Assembly: GCA_019058315.1 (NCBI GenBank)
Contig: JAHPZH010000005.1
Coordinates: 248,001-312,000, forward strand
Length of the DNA: 64,000 nt
Direction of reading: 5' to 3'
DNA from: Candidatus Helarchaeota archaeon
GTDB taxonomy: Archaea; Asgardarchaeota; Lokiarchaeia; Helarchaeales; RDOG01
Shown: positions 53,926 through 62,236 of the stretch, in pieces
Layout of the letters: every line of letters begins with the position of its first letter
Position numbering within the stretch: the stretch's first letter is position 1
Made by a program: the position numbers and the translations under genes
The notes under the pieces: generated by a model
What the model was told of the DNA's origin: nothing
Databases searched by the model: none
The model's input: the letters and a program-made list of their open reading frames with translations, nothing else

Positions 53926-54606
53926 TTAGATTTTAAATGACTCAATTTTATTTTTTCTGGATGAAATTCTTTCAGACTCTATATATATGTCTATTTTTAG
54001 TTTTGGTATCTTTAATATTTTAAGAATAGGAATTATGAATTTTAAATTGCCAAAGTATTTTGGAGATTTTCTATCATTTTCTATAAGTACAAATTCAAAT
54101 TTTGCTAGATTTGAAATAATTTCTTCAACTTTTTCTGAATTAATTTTGACTTTTTTTGCCAGTTCATTTAAAAAGATTCCAGGTTCAAGCAAGATATTTT
54201 CTAGAATTTTAAAATTCTTTGAATCCCTTATTAGAACTATTTTCTCATCTAAAATCGGATCGATGTAAGAATTAAAATAGATAATTTTGTTCTTTATTCT
54301 ATTTTTTCTAATAAAGTCAAATTTTTCCAGCATCTTTAGGTGCCAAATGGCTAATTGAGGGTTTATGTTTAAGTTTTCTCGAATCTCTCTCTGATGAGAA
54401 CCGGGATTTTTGGATATGTATCTATAAATATTTTTTCGTTTAATATTTTGAAGAACGGAATCCTTTGTTAGTTTAGTGCCTCTGATTATAATTTTTTTAG
54501 CGATTAACTGATAAATCGCTTCATTAATTTTTTTTTCACTTTCAATTTCATTTTTGAATATTTTTAGAGTTTTAATTGATACATTATAAAGTTCTTCAAT
54601 TGACAA
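53926..54606 (-). CDS. Winged-helix transcriptional regulator (ArsR-like)
   Basis: About 226 residues from TTG 54606. A winged helix is visible around NIYRYISKNPGSHQREIREN and NINPQLAIWHLKMLEKFDFI, the recognition helix. A second helix-turn-helix-like part follows near NELAKKVKINSEKVEEIISN. The frame stays open, without ATG/GTG/TTG, to 54714, and the extra codons read PPVEESVLEIAKKLVKKGPL, which looks like real protein. The true start may thus be a rare codon (ATA 54673-54675 lies eleven bases after AAGGA) or homologues may show a longer form. It diverges from the membrane-protein gene. Confidence 0.7.
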   Translation of the reverse strand: MSIEELYNVSIKTLKIFKNEIESEKKINEAIYQLIAKKIIIRGTKLTKDSVLQNIKRKNIYRYISKNPGSHQREIRENLNINPQLAIWHLKMLEKFDFIRKNRIKNKIIYFNSYIDPILDEKIVLIRDSKNFKILENILLEPGIFLNELAKKVKINSEKVEEIISNLAKFEFVLIENDRKSPKYFGNLKFIIPILKILKIPKLKIDIYIESERISSRKNKIESFKI

Positions 54607-54756
54607 TGGACCTTTTTTTACTAGTTTCTTAGCAATTTCTAAGACTGATTCCTCAACTGGAGGTTTTTTCGTTATTTTAAATGAAATCCTTCCCCAATTT
54701 ACTTTATTATATGTCTAATAACAATATAATTTATTTCCCTTATATCTTTTTTGAAG

Positions 54757-55425
54757 ATGAAAATTCTTTTTAAAAAAGTAGAGAAAGAAATATTGAAAAT
54801 GCAAAATGATAGATTATTAAGAATCAGTGGGATTGTCGCTTCACTACTTGGATTAATATTAATTTTATTTGGAAATATTAAAACTCCAGCAAATTTTAGA
54901 ATTTTGGGTGATATTATTCAAAATATCTTGTTATTTAATATTATATTACTGTTATTTTTACCTGAACAAAGAAAGTTGGAGAATGCACTCATTTTGGGTT
55001 TATTTACGATGATCTTTGATTTCTTACTAGAAACTATTGCAGTTTATCTCAATTGGTGGTATCCAAAGGGAGGGTTTCAAGCCCGACCCTTTTTAATAAT
55101 ACCTTTAGAGATGGTGATTAGTTTTATGCTTATAGGGACTACGGTAGGAATAATTCTAGGTATTCCCGAAAAAATTCGAAATATGGACTTTAGACCTTTT
55201 AATTGGTTGAAATTTTTTGTAAAAAATCCAAGATATGATTTGATGTGGAGAATTTTATTTATTTTCGTTAATGCTGTAGTAGGAACTAATGGGGATTACA
55301 CTGCGGGATACGATATTTGGGTTCCAGGGCCAAATTGGCACTGGATTTATACGTTTTTTGTTTGGTTTGGCGGCGGGATGATCATTTTATCGGTATTTTA
55401 CTACCTTGAAAAAAAAAGGGAATAA
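54757..55425 (+). CDS. Polytopic membrane protein of unknown family
   Basis: A protein of about 222 residues with about six transmembrane segments (first at RISGIVASLLGLILILF). A conserved-looking WWYPKGGFQARPF lies near residue 95, and the end WVPGPNWHWIYTFFVWF is aromatic-rich. Its layout recalls CBO0543-type membrane proteins, but I do not assign it. TTG 54751 could also start the frame; ATG 54757 is preferred. It ends at 55425, next to the convergent nitroreductase stop. Confidence 0.55.
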   Translation: MKILFKKVEKEILKMQNDRLLRISGIVASLLGLILILFGNIKTPANFRILGDIIQNILLFNIILLLFLPEQRKLENALILGLFTMIFDFLLETIAVYLNWWYPKGGFQARPFLIIPLEMVISFMLIGTTVGIILGIPEKIRNMDFRPFNWLKFFVKNPRYDLMWRILFIFVNAVVGTNGDYTAGYDIWVPGPNWHWIYTFFVWFGGGMIILSVFYYLEKKRE

Positions 55426-56325
55426 TTATTCAACAAAATTAATCTTGGGTTTATTTCTAGGAACTAGATACTTGAAATTTGTATCTTTTCTACCTAAAGC
55501 TAAACAATAACGGGCTTTATGATCTTTAGGAATTCCTATTAATTTTCTGACCTTTCTTGAATAATATATAGCAAACATTAGCATGCCCAAAGAGACAGTC
55601 CCAAGACCCATTGCTTCTGCCATGAGCATTAAATATGCCGCTGTAAGTGTAGTATTTTCAATAATCATGGTATTTACAGTATATTTTTTATTTGCTGTAA
55701 TAATGATAAGAGCTGGGGCACCCCAAAATAATACATCTTTTCCACCTTTTTCCATTTCTGCAAATATTCTCTTCATTGGGTCAATCGTTGAAAGCATTGC
55801 GTTAACCATATTTGCTGGGACAAAATTCTCTAGTATTTTGACCATTTTTTCTGGATCCTCTGGAAGTGAATTAACAATCATTGAAATTTCTTTTACAATA
55901 GCATTTCTGATTTCTTTAACTTTCTCGCCAGTAATTACCGTGAATTCAGATGGTTGGTCATTGTGTCCGGAGGGAGCATATCTTGCAGCATCGATTAGGC
56001 GTTCCAATTCAGATTTTGATATCGGATCAGGTTTGAATAATCTTGTAGATCTTCTAGACCTCATAAAATTCATGAGAGTTTCGGGATCTATTTTAAATTT
56101 AGGAATAGGTATCTTTTCAGATATATCATAACGGGCAATAGTAACTGCATCTTCGGGACATACACCCATACAATGTGCACATCTAATACATTGCGTCTTC
56201 GCCAGTTTACTTACCAAAATGCTTCCATTTTTTTCATATAAAGTTGCTGTAGGACAAGTCCTTACACATTCCATACATTGAATACATTTGTCTTGATCAA
56301 TTGAAACAGGACTGGTTTCACTCAT
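55426..56325 (-). CDS. Ferredoxin-nitroreductase fusion
   Basis: About 299 residues. The N-terminal 80 residues hold two 4Fe-4S clusters: CIQCMECVRTCP and CIRCAHCMGVCPEDAV. A nitroreductase domain follows from RRSTRLFKPDPIS (about residue 94), with AARYAPSGHNDQPSEFTVI as the FMN-binding segment and the LGTVSLGML region near the end. Electrons probably enter through the ferredoxin part and reduce a flavin-bound substrate. ATG 56325 (MSETSP) has AAGGA nine bases upstream, whereas ATG 56334 lies too close. Alone or with the next gene. Confidence 0.88.
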   Translation of the reverse strand: MSETSPVSIDQDKCIQCMECVRTCPTATLYEKNGSILVSKLAKTQCIRCAHCMGVCPEDAVTIARYDISEKIPIPKFKIDPETLMNFMRSRRSTRLFKPDPISKSELERLIDAARYAPSGHNDQPSEFTVITGEKVKEIRNAIVKEISMIVNSLPEDPEKMVKILENFVPANMVNAMLSTIDPMKRIFAEMEKGGKDVLFWGAPALIIITANKKYTVNTMIIENTTLTAAYLMLMAEAMGLGTVSLGMLMFAIYYSRKVRKLIGIPKDHKARYCLALGRKDTNFKYLVPRNKPKINFVE

Positions 56326-56355
56326 ATAATTCATTCCTTCTTATTATATTTCATT

Positions 56356-56952
56356 TTAATTTTTATACATACCACGTAAACGAACTATATCCGCAAAAGC
56401 GGTTCCGTGAGGTATTCCCAACTGTGCTACATATTGGGCGAAAGTACCTACACTCTGGTCGGTATATTTATCCAAAAGAGCATTTAATCCTGCATTAAAC
56501 TCAGCCACTTTTTTCATATGGTCATTACTTCCTTGTTTCCCATCCTCAATGCCCACCATACATTCAATAAACAGTTTTCGTACGGCTATTACTTCCTCCT
56601 CAAATGTCTTTTCCACTTTATGCTCTTTGAAATTTGCTACTGCATAATACCATCGCCCCTTCTTGATTATGAAATCAACCTTGCCATCTTCTTCGGCGAG
56701 TTTCAAAGCTAGGGCTGGAACTTCTTCTTGTTTAACATCTTCGATAACCCCTCGGTCTCCCCACCTTTTAAATTTTCGAGTATCGTCCATATATTTTCCC
56801 ACTGCATATAAATTTGCTTCCGCCACTAATGTAAAATCCGCCTTATGCCATTGTACACGTTCATATTCCTCGTTTATTTGTACTTGTTTAACACCTAATG
56901 AGTCAAGTTTTTTTTGGATTTCATCTCTTGGAAAATAAGTTATATCAACCAT
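56356..56952 (-). CDS. Hypothetical soluble protein
   Basis: A protein of about 198 residues starting MVDITYFPRDEIQ (ATG 56952; the frame extends 13 codons further upstream without good cause). It is rich in Lys, Glu and aromatic residues. KVDFIIKKGRWYYAVANFKEHK resembles a strand pair, and AFADIVRLRGMYKN closes it. No motif or family is recognised. Codon use looks less AT-rich than its neighbours, like PolB2, which could indicate acquisition. It lies between nitroreductase and a 7-TM gene. Confidence 0.5.
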   Translation of the reverse strand: MVDITYFPRDEIQKKLDSLGVKQVQINEEYERVQWHKADFTLVAEANLYAVGKYMDDTRKFKRWGDRGVIEDVKQEEVPALALKLAEEDGKVDFIIKKGRWYYAVANFKEHKVEKTFEEEVIAVRKLFIECMVGIEDGKQGSNDHMKKVAEFNAGLNALLDKYTDQSVGTFAQYVAQLGIPHGTAFADIVRLRGMYKN

Positions 56953-57025
56953 AAAAAAAAAGGAGATTTCTGAAATTAAAATTGAATGCAATACTATAGA
57001 AAAAACATATTTAGATTGTTGAATG

Positions 57026-57793
57026 CTAACTTATTAATCCTAACATATATGGGATTGCCAAATATGGAACATAAGCTAATACAATCTCTACAACTACATC
57101 ATAAGCAAGTGCTCCGAATTCAATTAATGGAGGGGCTCGACTCAAGAAAGGATATAAACCAACTTCAATCCAGCGTGTTCCAGCTAACCATTCCGATAAT
57201 GTCCAGACGCTTATAAATGTTAACATTACAAATAATAAATAAAATCCTCTTTTTCGCTGTTCTGGTTCCGCTCTAATAAAGAAAATTATATTTATTACAA
57301 TCATTAAACTCATAAAAATCACTGCTATAATTGGAAACATATCTCTTATTGAAGGTACAAATAATCCAACAAATGGGAATTTGACGCTATCCCTAAGAGT
57401 GCTAAACACCAAAACTAAAAGTATAACTACAAATATTATGATTGAAGATTTCCTTGTTTCTTCATCCCTAATTTTGTCAGCTCCAAATGTTCCCAATACT
57501 GCCACTGCACTTCCTTCTGAAATTCCTTGTAATGGGGCGGAAATCCATAAGGGAATCTCGATTCCAAATAGGTATTTGGCCTGTATTATACGAGTGCCAC
57601 CTATTTGTAAAGACACCTCAACTAATGACCAAATTATTGTTCCAAATAGAAAGATCCAAAAATAATCTAGTCTTTCATTCTTTTTCCAATCATAAATTAC
57701 TAGAATAACTATGATGATAGATAGAAATAATTTGGTATTCCAATTAGTGCCAAAACTGCCACCTCTAATCATAAAAATACTTTCAATAACCAT
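57026..57793 (-). CDS. Seven-helix membrane protein of unknown family
   Basis: A 255-residue integral membrane protein with about seven transmembrane segments, including LFLSIIIVILVIYDW, IIWSLVEVSLQIGGTR and PIIAVIFMSLMIVINIIFFI. Loops carry acidic/charged stretches (GADKIRDEETRKS, RAEPEQRKRG). ISEGSAVAVLGTFGAD is Gly/Ala-rich. No family can be named. It is a single-gene unit, diverging from the acyl-CoA synthetase gene. Confidence 0.6.
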   Translation of the reverse strand: MVIESIFMIRGGSFGTNWNTKLFLSIIIVILVIYDWKKNERLDYFWIFLFGTIIWSLVEVSLQIGGTRIIQAKYLFGIEIPLWISAPLQGISEGSAVAVLGTFGADKIRDEETRKSSIIIFVVILLVLVFSTLRDSVKFPFVGLFVPSIRDMFPIIAVIFMSLMIVINIIFFIRAEPEQRKRGFYLLFVMLTFISVWTLSEWLAGTRWIEVGLYPFLSRAPPLIEFGALAYDVVVEIVLAYVPYLAIPYMLGLIS

Positions 57794-57942
57794 ATTCTCA
57801 CTTCTAGATATTGAATATAATTCCAGCTGAACACTTTGAATATATTTTTAATTATTTTTACAATCAATTAAATAATCTATGGAACTATTTTGAGAATTTT
57901 ATTATTTTTCATATTTCGTTTAATTTAAATTTGAGATGTGTA

Positions 57943-59316
57943 ATGATGAAGGATGATTTGAAATCTCAAATAAGCAAATTTTTTTACCCAAAATCTGTTG
58001 CCATTATTGGTGCATCCCGTAGTCCCACTAAATTTGGGAACTTGTTTCTTAGATCTTTTATAACTAATAAATTCCCTGGTAAAATTTATCCGATTAATCC
58101 TAAAGCAGATGAAATTCTAGGAGTTGAAGCTCATAAAAATTTGATTGATATTCAAGATCCTATAGATTTAGCAATTATTACAACTCATCCTGCTGAAAAT
58201 ATAAAGTTGGTCAAAGATTGTGTTAAAAAAGGTATTGAAGCAATAATTATATTCTCTGCAGGTTATGCTGAAATTGGGGAAGCTGGAAGAGAGAGGGAAA
58301 AAGAGTTATTATCAATCATAAAGGGAAAAGCTAGAGTAATAGGTCCAAATTGTGTTGGAATTCATTCTGCTCCTGGTAGAGTTTCTTCCTTTCCTGCAAC
58401 CTCTTTCGATTTAGATGCCGAAGTGGCCGTATTATCTCAAAGCGGATATTTAACATCCCTTTTAACAAGAATTTTAACACTTCGTGGAATTCCTGTAACA
58501 TTTGCAGTTAGTTTAGGCAATTCTATTGATTTGAATATCTGTGATTTTCTTGAATATTTTAAAGAGGAAAATAATACGAAATATATAGGAATGTATCTGG
58601 AGGGTGTTTCTCAAGGAGACCGGTTTATAAAATTATGTAAAGACATGAGGGGCAAAAAACAATTAATAATTTGGAAACCGGGAAGAACTAATATAGGAAA
58701 AAAAGCTATATCAACCCATACAGCAAGTATTACTGGGGAAGATAAGATATGGAATGCTATTTTTAGTCAATATAGTATATTCCGAGTTAATTCAGCCGAA
58801 GAAATATTGAATCAAGTTATCGCATTAAAATTTTCAGAAACTATGAAAGGACCAAAAGTTGGTATTGTTGGTTCTCAAGGGGGATTAACCGTAACTACTG
58901 CTGAAAATTGCGAATATTATGGTATTGAATTAGCTAAATTAACTGATCACACTAAGGAACAACTAAGAAAAGCAATTCCGGAATTTGGCACTAGCGTTAA
59001 TAATCCAGTAGACATTTCAATTGCTGCAGCGATGAATTCAAAGCTTTATGCAGATGCTGGTAAAATAGTACTTAAGGATAAGAATGTAGACATTCTGTTA
59101 ATTAATGGAACTTGGATGTTAGACAGTCTATTCATAAAATATTTATTAAGTCTTAGAAAAGTAAACGATAAACCTATTTTTTTTATAGAACCATCAATTC
59201 CAGAGAGATTAAGATCTTATAGAAAACTCTTAAACAATAAAATTGGGGTTACTTTTACTTCATTTTCATTTTTAAGATTTTTAAAAAGCGCAATTGATTC
59301 CAAATTTAAAATGTAA
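57943..59316 (+). CDS. ADP-forming acyl-CoA synthetase, alpha subunit (paralogue)
   Basis: A protein of about 457 residues, paralogous to the one at 36.5-37.9 kb. SVAIIGASRSPTKFGN is the N-terminal CoA-binding Rossmann loop, IGPNCVGIHSAPG is near residue 130, and STHTASITGED holds the presumed phosphohistidine. No ATP-grasp domain follows, so it also needs a separate beta subunit. The frame starts upstream at 57811, but that extension is Phe/Asn-rich and unlikely; ATG 57943 gives the family start. It precedes the thiolase gene by 149 bases on the same strand. Confidence 0.85.
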   Translation: MMKDDLKSQISKFFYPKSVAIIGASRSPTKFGNLFLRSFITNKFPGKIYPINPKADEILGVEAHKNLIDIQDPIDLAIITTHPAENIKLVKDCVKKGIEAIIIFSAGYAEIGEAGREREKELLSIIKGKARVIGPNCVGIHSAPGRVSSFPATSFDLDAEVAVLSQSGYLTSLLTRILTLRGIPVTFAVSLGNSIDLNICDFLEYFKEENNTKYIGMYLEGVSQGDRFIKLCKDMRGKKQLIIWKPGRTNIGKKAISTHTASITGEDKIWNAIFSQYSIFRVNSAEEILNQVIALKFSETMKGPKVGIVGSQGGLTVTTAENCEYYGIELAKLTDHTKEQLRKAIPEFGTSVNNPVDISIAAAMNSKLYADAGKIVLKDKNVDILLINGTWMLDSLFIKYLLSLRKVNDKPIFFIEPSIPERLRSYRKLLNNKIGVTFTSFSFLRFLKSAIDSKFKM

Positions 59317-59465
59317 AATTCAAAAAATTTTACCGATTTTAAAATATTATAAGTCAAATATATCATAAATTAGTCAAGAAATCTTATTTTAGTTAATGAG
59401 TTTGTGAAAAAAATTCTTATTACTTTTCTTAATTGTATTTTAAAAAGAATGTGAAGTTGATTAAA

Positions 59466-60794
59466 ATGACTGAAAGAAAAAACGTAGTTGTAGTTTCTGC
59501 AAAAAGGGCTCCAATGGGAAAAAGTTCTTGGAATCCCGCTGCTAAACCAGGAATTTTTTATTGGGCTAATGCTCAAGACTTTGGTGGACAGATTTTTAGA
59601 AATATTTGGGAAGATGCTAAGAAGAAAGCACCTGATCTCAAGCCAGAGGAGCTTGAAGCGATTGCGTATGGTTGTTCAGGGCAGTATGGAGCACAATCTG
59701 GAGATATAGCTCGGCTTTCCGCAGTGGTCCAAAAATCAAAAGATTTTTACCCGGTATTTGGGGTTACTTGTGATTCCTACTGTAATGCTGGAACTTCTGC
59801 AATACAATATATTAATAACATGCTAGCCCTCGGTCAAGGTGAAGTGGGAGTAGCCGGGGGACAAGAATTACTATCTCTTTTCCCTTTAGGCTCTTCAATG
59901 ATGGCGCACATACAAGATAAGAAAACAGGGAAACCCACTCATAAAAGAGTACTTGAAATGCATAAATTATTCATGAAACGAACATTAGGTCTTGGACCTG
60001 CAGGTGAAAAAATTGCTTGGATGTGGAATTTAAAGAGAGAAGATTTAGATGAATTTGCCGCTCGTAGTCACCGGAATATGATTAAAGTTCAAAGACAAAA
60101 AGATAAATACGAACCTAGAATAATGCCAATAACTATGCCGGTCTGTAATGAAAAAGGCAAACCAATAAAAGATCCTGAAACAAGAAAAATAAAAACAATT
60201 ACGCATACAGTTGATGAGACTCCACGAGCTGTTTATTTAGATAATCCTGAAAAAGCAATGGAAAAAATGAAAAGCCTTAAAGCACGATTTAGTGATGGAG
60301 AACATTTTCCCCCAAAGTACATACATGCTGGAAACGCTAGTGCGATATCGGATGGTGGAGCTGCGATGCTTTTAATGACCGAAGAAAAGGCATCACAATT
60401 AGGCGCTAAACCTCTTGCTAGAATTGTTGATATCTCTAATTCAGCATCGGATCCTTCAGTTGTTCTTACAGGACCTATTCCAGCTACAAAGAAAATATTA
60501 AAAAGAAATGGATTAAAATTTGATGATTTTGATTTGATACACATTAACGAGGCGTTTGCGAGTGTCCCATTTGTAGTCATGCACGAATTAGGAAGTAATG
60601 CTTTAACTGATGAGCGTTTAAATACGTCGGGGGGTGCTATAGCTGGGGGACATCCGATAGGAGCATCTGGAGTTGCTTGGGCTGTGGAGTTAATATGGGA
60701 AATGATCCATAATAAGAAAAAGCTTGGACTTTTCACCTTGTGTGCTGGGTTTGGCAATGGAATGTCTGTGGTCTTTGAAAATATGCAAATCTAA
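59466..60794 (+). CDS. Thiolase (acetyl-CoA C-acyltransferase family)
   Basis: About 442 residues, a little longer than typical thiolases. The nucleophilic Cys is in CDSYCNAGTSAIQY (about residue 108), GGAIAGGHPIGASG supplies the His, and TLCAGFGNGMSVVF the second Cys. NEAFASVPFVV is the usual NEAFA motif. It condenses or cleaves acyl-CoA with CoA, fitting beta-oxidation-like breakdown or acetoacetyl-CoA formation. The frame extends to 59433, but ATG 59466 (MTERKN) is the natural start. Probably acts with the acyl-CoA synthetase upstream and crotonase/SDR enzymes encoded elsewhere. Confidence 0.9.
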   Translation: MTERKNVVVVSAKRAPMGKSSWNPAAKPGIFYWANAQDFGGQIFRNIWEDAKKKAPDLKPEELEAIAYGCSGQYGAQSGDIARLSAVVQKSKDFYPVFGVTCDSYCNAGTSAIQYINNMLALGQGEVGVAGGQELLSLFPLGSSMMAHIQDKKTGKPTHKRVLEMHKLFMKRTLGLGPAGEKIAWMWNLKREDLDEFAARSHRNMIKVQRQKDKYEPRIMPITMPVCNEKGKPIKDPETRKIKTITHTVDETPRAVYLDNPEKAMEKMKSLKARFSDGEHFPPKYIHAGNASAISDGGAAMLLMTEEKASQLGAKPLARIVDISNSASDPSVVLTGPIPATKKILKRNGLKFDDFDLIHINEAFASVPFVVMHELGSNALTDERLNTSGGAIAGGHPIGASGVAWAVELIWEMIHNKKKLGLFTLCAGFGNGMSVVFENMQI

Positions 60795-60815
60795 CATTAA
60801 ATAAAATTTCTACTC

Positions 60816-60836
60816 TTTTTTTAAACAATTTTTTTT
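60816..60836 (+). terminator. T-run terminator after the thiolase gene
   Basis: Seven T (60816-60822) then eight T (60829-60836) follow the thiolase stop within 45 bases. Confidence 0.5.
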
Positions 60837-60890
60837 AACCATTTAAAAAAAATTAAGAGATTTTGAAAGATATTTCTCTTTATACCAAAT

Positions 60891-61082
60891 TTATGTATAA
60901 TAAGGTAGGGTAGGTTTATCAAATTCCAGGCCTATAAGAATTTCATAAGTTTCACAACTTGGACATTTGACATCATTTAGAGGGGTTTCGCCCTCTAATC
61001 CAAAAAATATATTGCATTTTATACAATAAAATGACAGCGTTGGTTTTAAATCCGTTTTTTTTAATTCAATTTTTTCCTTCAA
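60891..61082 (-). CDS. Small zinc-ribbon protein
   Basis: A 63-residue protein with FYCIKCNIFF near residue 18 and VKCPSCETYE near 38: two CxxC pairs 17 residues apart, a standard zinc ribbon. The rest is polar and ends PTLPYYT. Such minimal ribbons in archaea bind nucleic acid or protein. TTTTGTCG lies about 103 bases upstream. No partner can be named. Confidence 0.6.
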   Translation of the reverse strand: MKEKIELKKTDLKPTLSFYCIKCNIFFGLEGETPLNDVKCPSCETYEILIGLEFDKPTLPYYT

Positions 61083-61241
61083 ATTTTTACTAACCTCTTC
61101 TATAATTTTTTTTCATTTTTTTATAGAATTTAAGGTCAAACTTCAATAATTCTAACATTTTCAGCCATTACTTTAATTATATCATTTTGTCGATTTAAAT
61201 TTTATTAATTTAATTAAATTAATAACTTTAACATTTTTCTT

Positions 61242-61517
61242 TTATTTTGGTGTTTCCGATTCTAAATTTTTTAATTTTTGAACCTCATCCTTCAGTTCTT
61301 GAATTTCTTTTTGTAATTCGAGTAAAATAGAGATGAAGAGAACCTCAGATACCAGTGGTCGTGAGATATAACCTCCAGCATCTGCTCGTAAGCGTGCCGC
61401 ATTCATAATTTTGTCGAAGTTCTTTTTATCTGCTGGACGCAAGGCTCGTCGAAATTCTGCCCAACTCGCAATTTCGTGTTCCAATATCATTCTAAACGTA
61501 GGTATTGTTCGTCCCAT
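61242..61517 (-). CDS. Small partner protein of the RadA paralogue
   Basis: A protein of 91 residues starting MGRTIPTFRMILEHE. It has a helical core (WAEFRRALRPADKKNFDKIM), then ARLRADAGGYISRPLVSEVL, and a C-terminal coiled coil (ELQKEIQELKDEVQKLKNLE). This RTIPTFR...FRRAL pattern is one I associate with small archaeal proteins encoded near PolB2/RadA-like genes. The frame opens at 61577, but ATG 61517 shares a base with the TAA of the upstream gene (TAATG) and has GGGGGAACC before it, giving translational coupling. A DNA-binding or clamp-like role is only a guess. Confidence 0.7.
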   Translation of the reverse strand: MGRTIPTFRMILEHEIASWAEFRRALRPADKKNFDKIMNAARLRADAGGYISRPLVSEVLFISILLELQKEIQELKDEVQKLKNLESETPK

Positions 61518-62236
61518 TAAGGTTCCCCCAGCCAAAAGTTGAGATTTCTTTGTAGAGGTATCGGGGTTGATTTCCACATGATATTTTTTTGGAAACGACC
61601 TCCTTTGAGTTTATAGAAATCTATACGATTTTGATAATCTAATACATGAACAATTACATCAGCAAAATGACTCATAATCTTGCCTCCTGCTGGTTTAAAC
61701 CGTGAGTTCTGAGCATATCCTGTAGAAACTACAACAACCGCATTTTTTTCAAGCGCAAATTTTTTAAGCTTTCCGAGAATTTTTAAGAGATCTCCAAAGC
61801 AAGACTGTGTTTTGGGGTCGAACATACCAGTCAATCCCGAAATGAGAAGAAGTCGTGCCTCTAATCCTTTCATTTTATTTATGACAATATCGACCGTTTG
61901 TTCCCAAGTGAAGAATCGGGAGATGAGAATACGTGATAAGACATGACGAGGGTTTAGTTTTTTAGTGACGGATTTTTGGGAGATGAAGTAGGGATCAAAG
62001 GAAACATCACCGTCCACATAGATTACTTTCGAATTAAGACCATTAAGTGATCGCGGTAGTTGAGCTGTAACTGATAGCGTTAGAAAAATCTGTCTAATTA
62101 CAGATCTTTGCCCATATAAAAGATAAAGAGTTCTGGGCATAAATCCTCCATCAAGTAAGTCGTCTAATTCTGCATTTTCACTGGTCAATTTAGTTATGTT
62201 TTTTTGTCGATTGTATTCGTGTGAAGCGGAGTTCAT
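61517..62236 (-). CDS. RadA/RecA-like protein with degenerate ATPase motifs
   Basis: A 239-residue RecA-fold protein lacking the N-terminal helix-hairpin-helix domain. The P-loop position reads LLYGQRSVIRQIFLT rather than GxxxxGK(T/S), and the Walker B strand LLLISGLTGMFD has no Asp at the expected place. IYVDGDVSFDP matches the IDAEGTFRP strand of RadA. It is therefore probably a non-hydrolysing RadA paralogue, comparable in concept to bacterial ImuA. The start ATG 62236 follows GAGGT. The downstream gene is coupled by TAATG. Its DNA looks less AT-rich than surrounding genes. Confidence 0.8.
   Translation of the reverse strand: MNSASHEYNRQKNITKLTSENAELDDLLDGGFMPRTLYLLYGQRSVIRQIFLTLSVTAQLPRSLNGLNSKVIYVDGDVSFDPYFISQKSVTKKLNPRHVLSRILISRFFTWEQTVDIVINKMKGLEARLLLISGLTGMFDPKTQSCFGDLLKILGKLKKFALEKNAVVVVSTGYAQNSRFKPAGGKIMSHFADVIVHVLDYQNRIDFYKLKGGRFQKNIMWKSTPIPLQRNLNFWLGEP

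Noticed and set aside
61517..62236. A second functional RadA recombinase
   Set aside because: Walker A Lys/Thr and Walker B Asp positions are missing and the N-terminal helix-hairpin-helix domain is absent.
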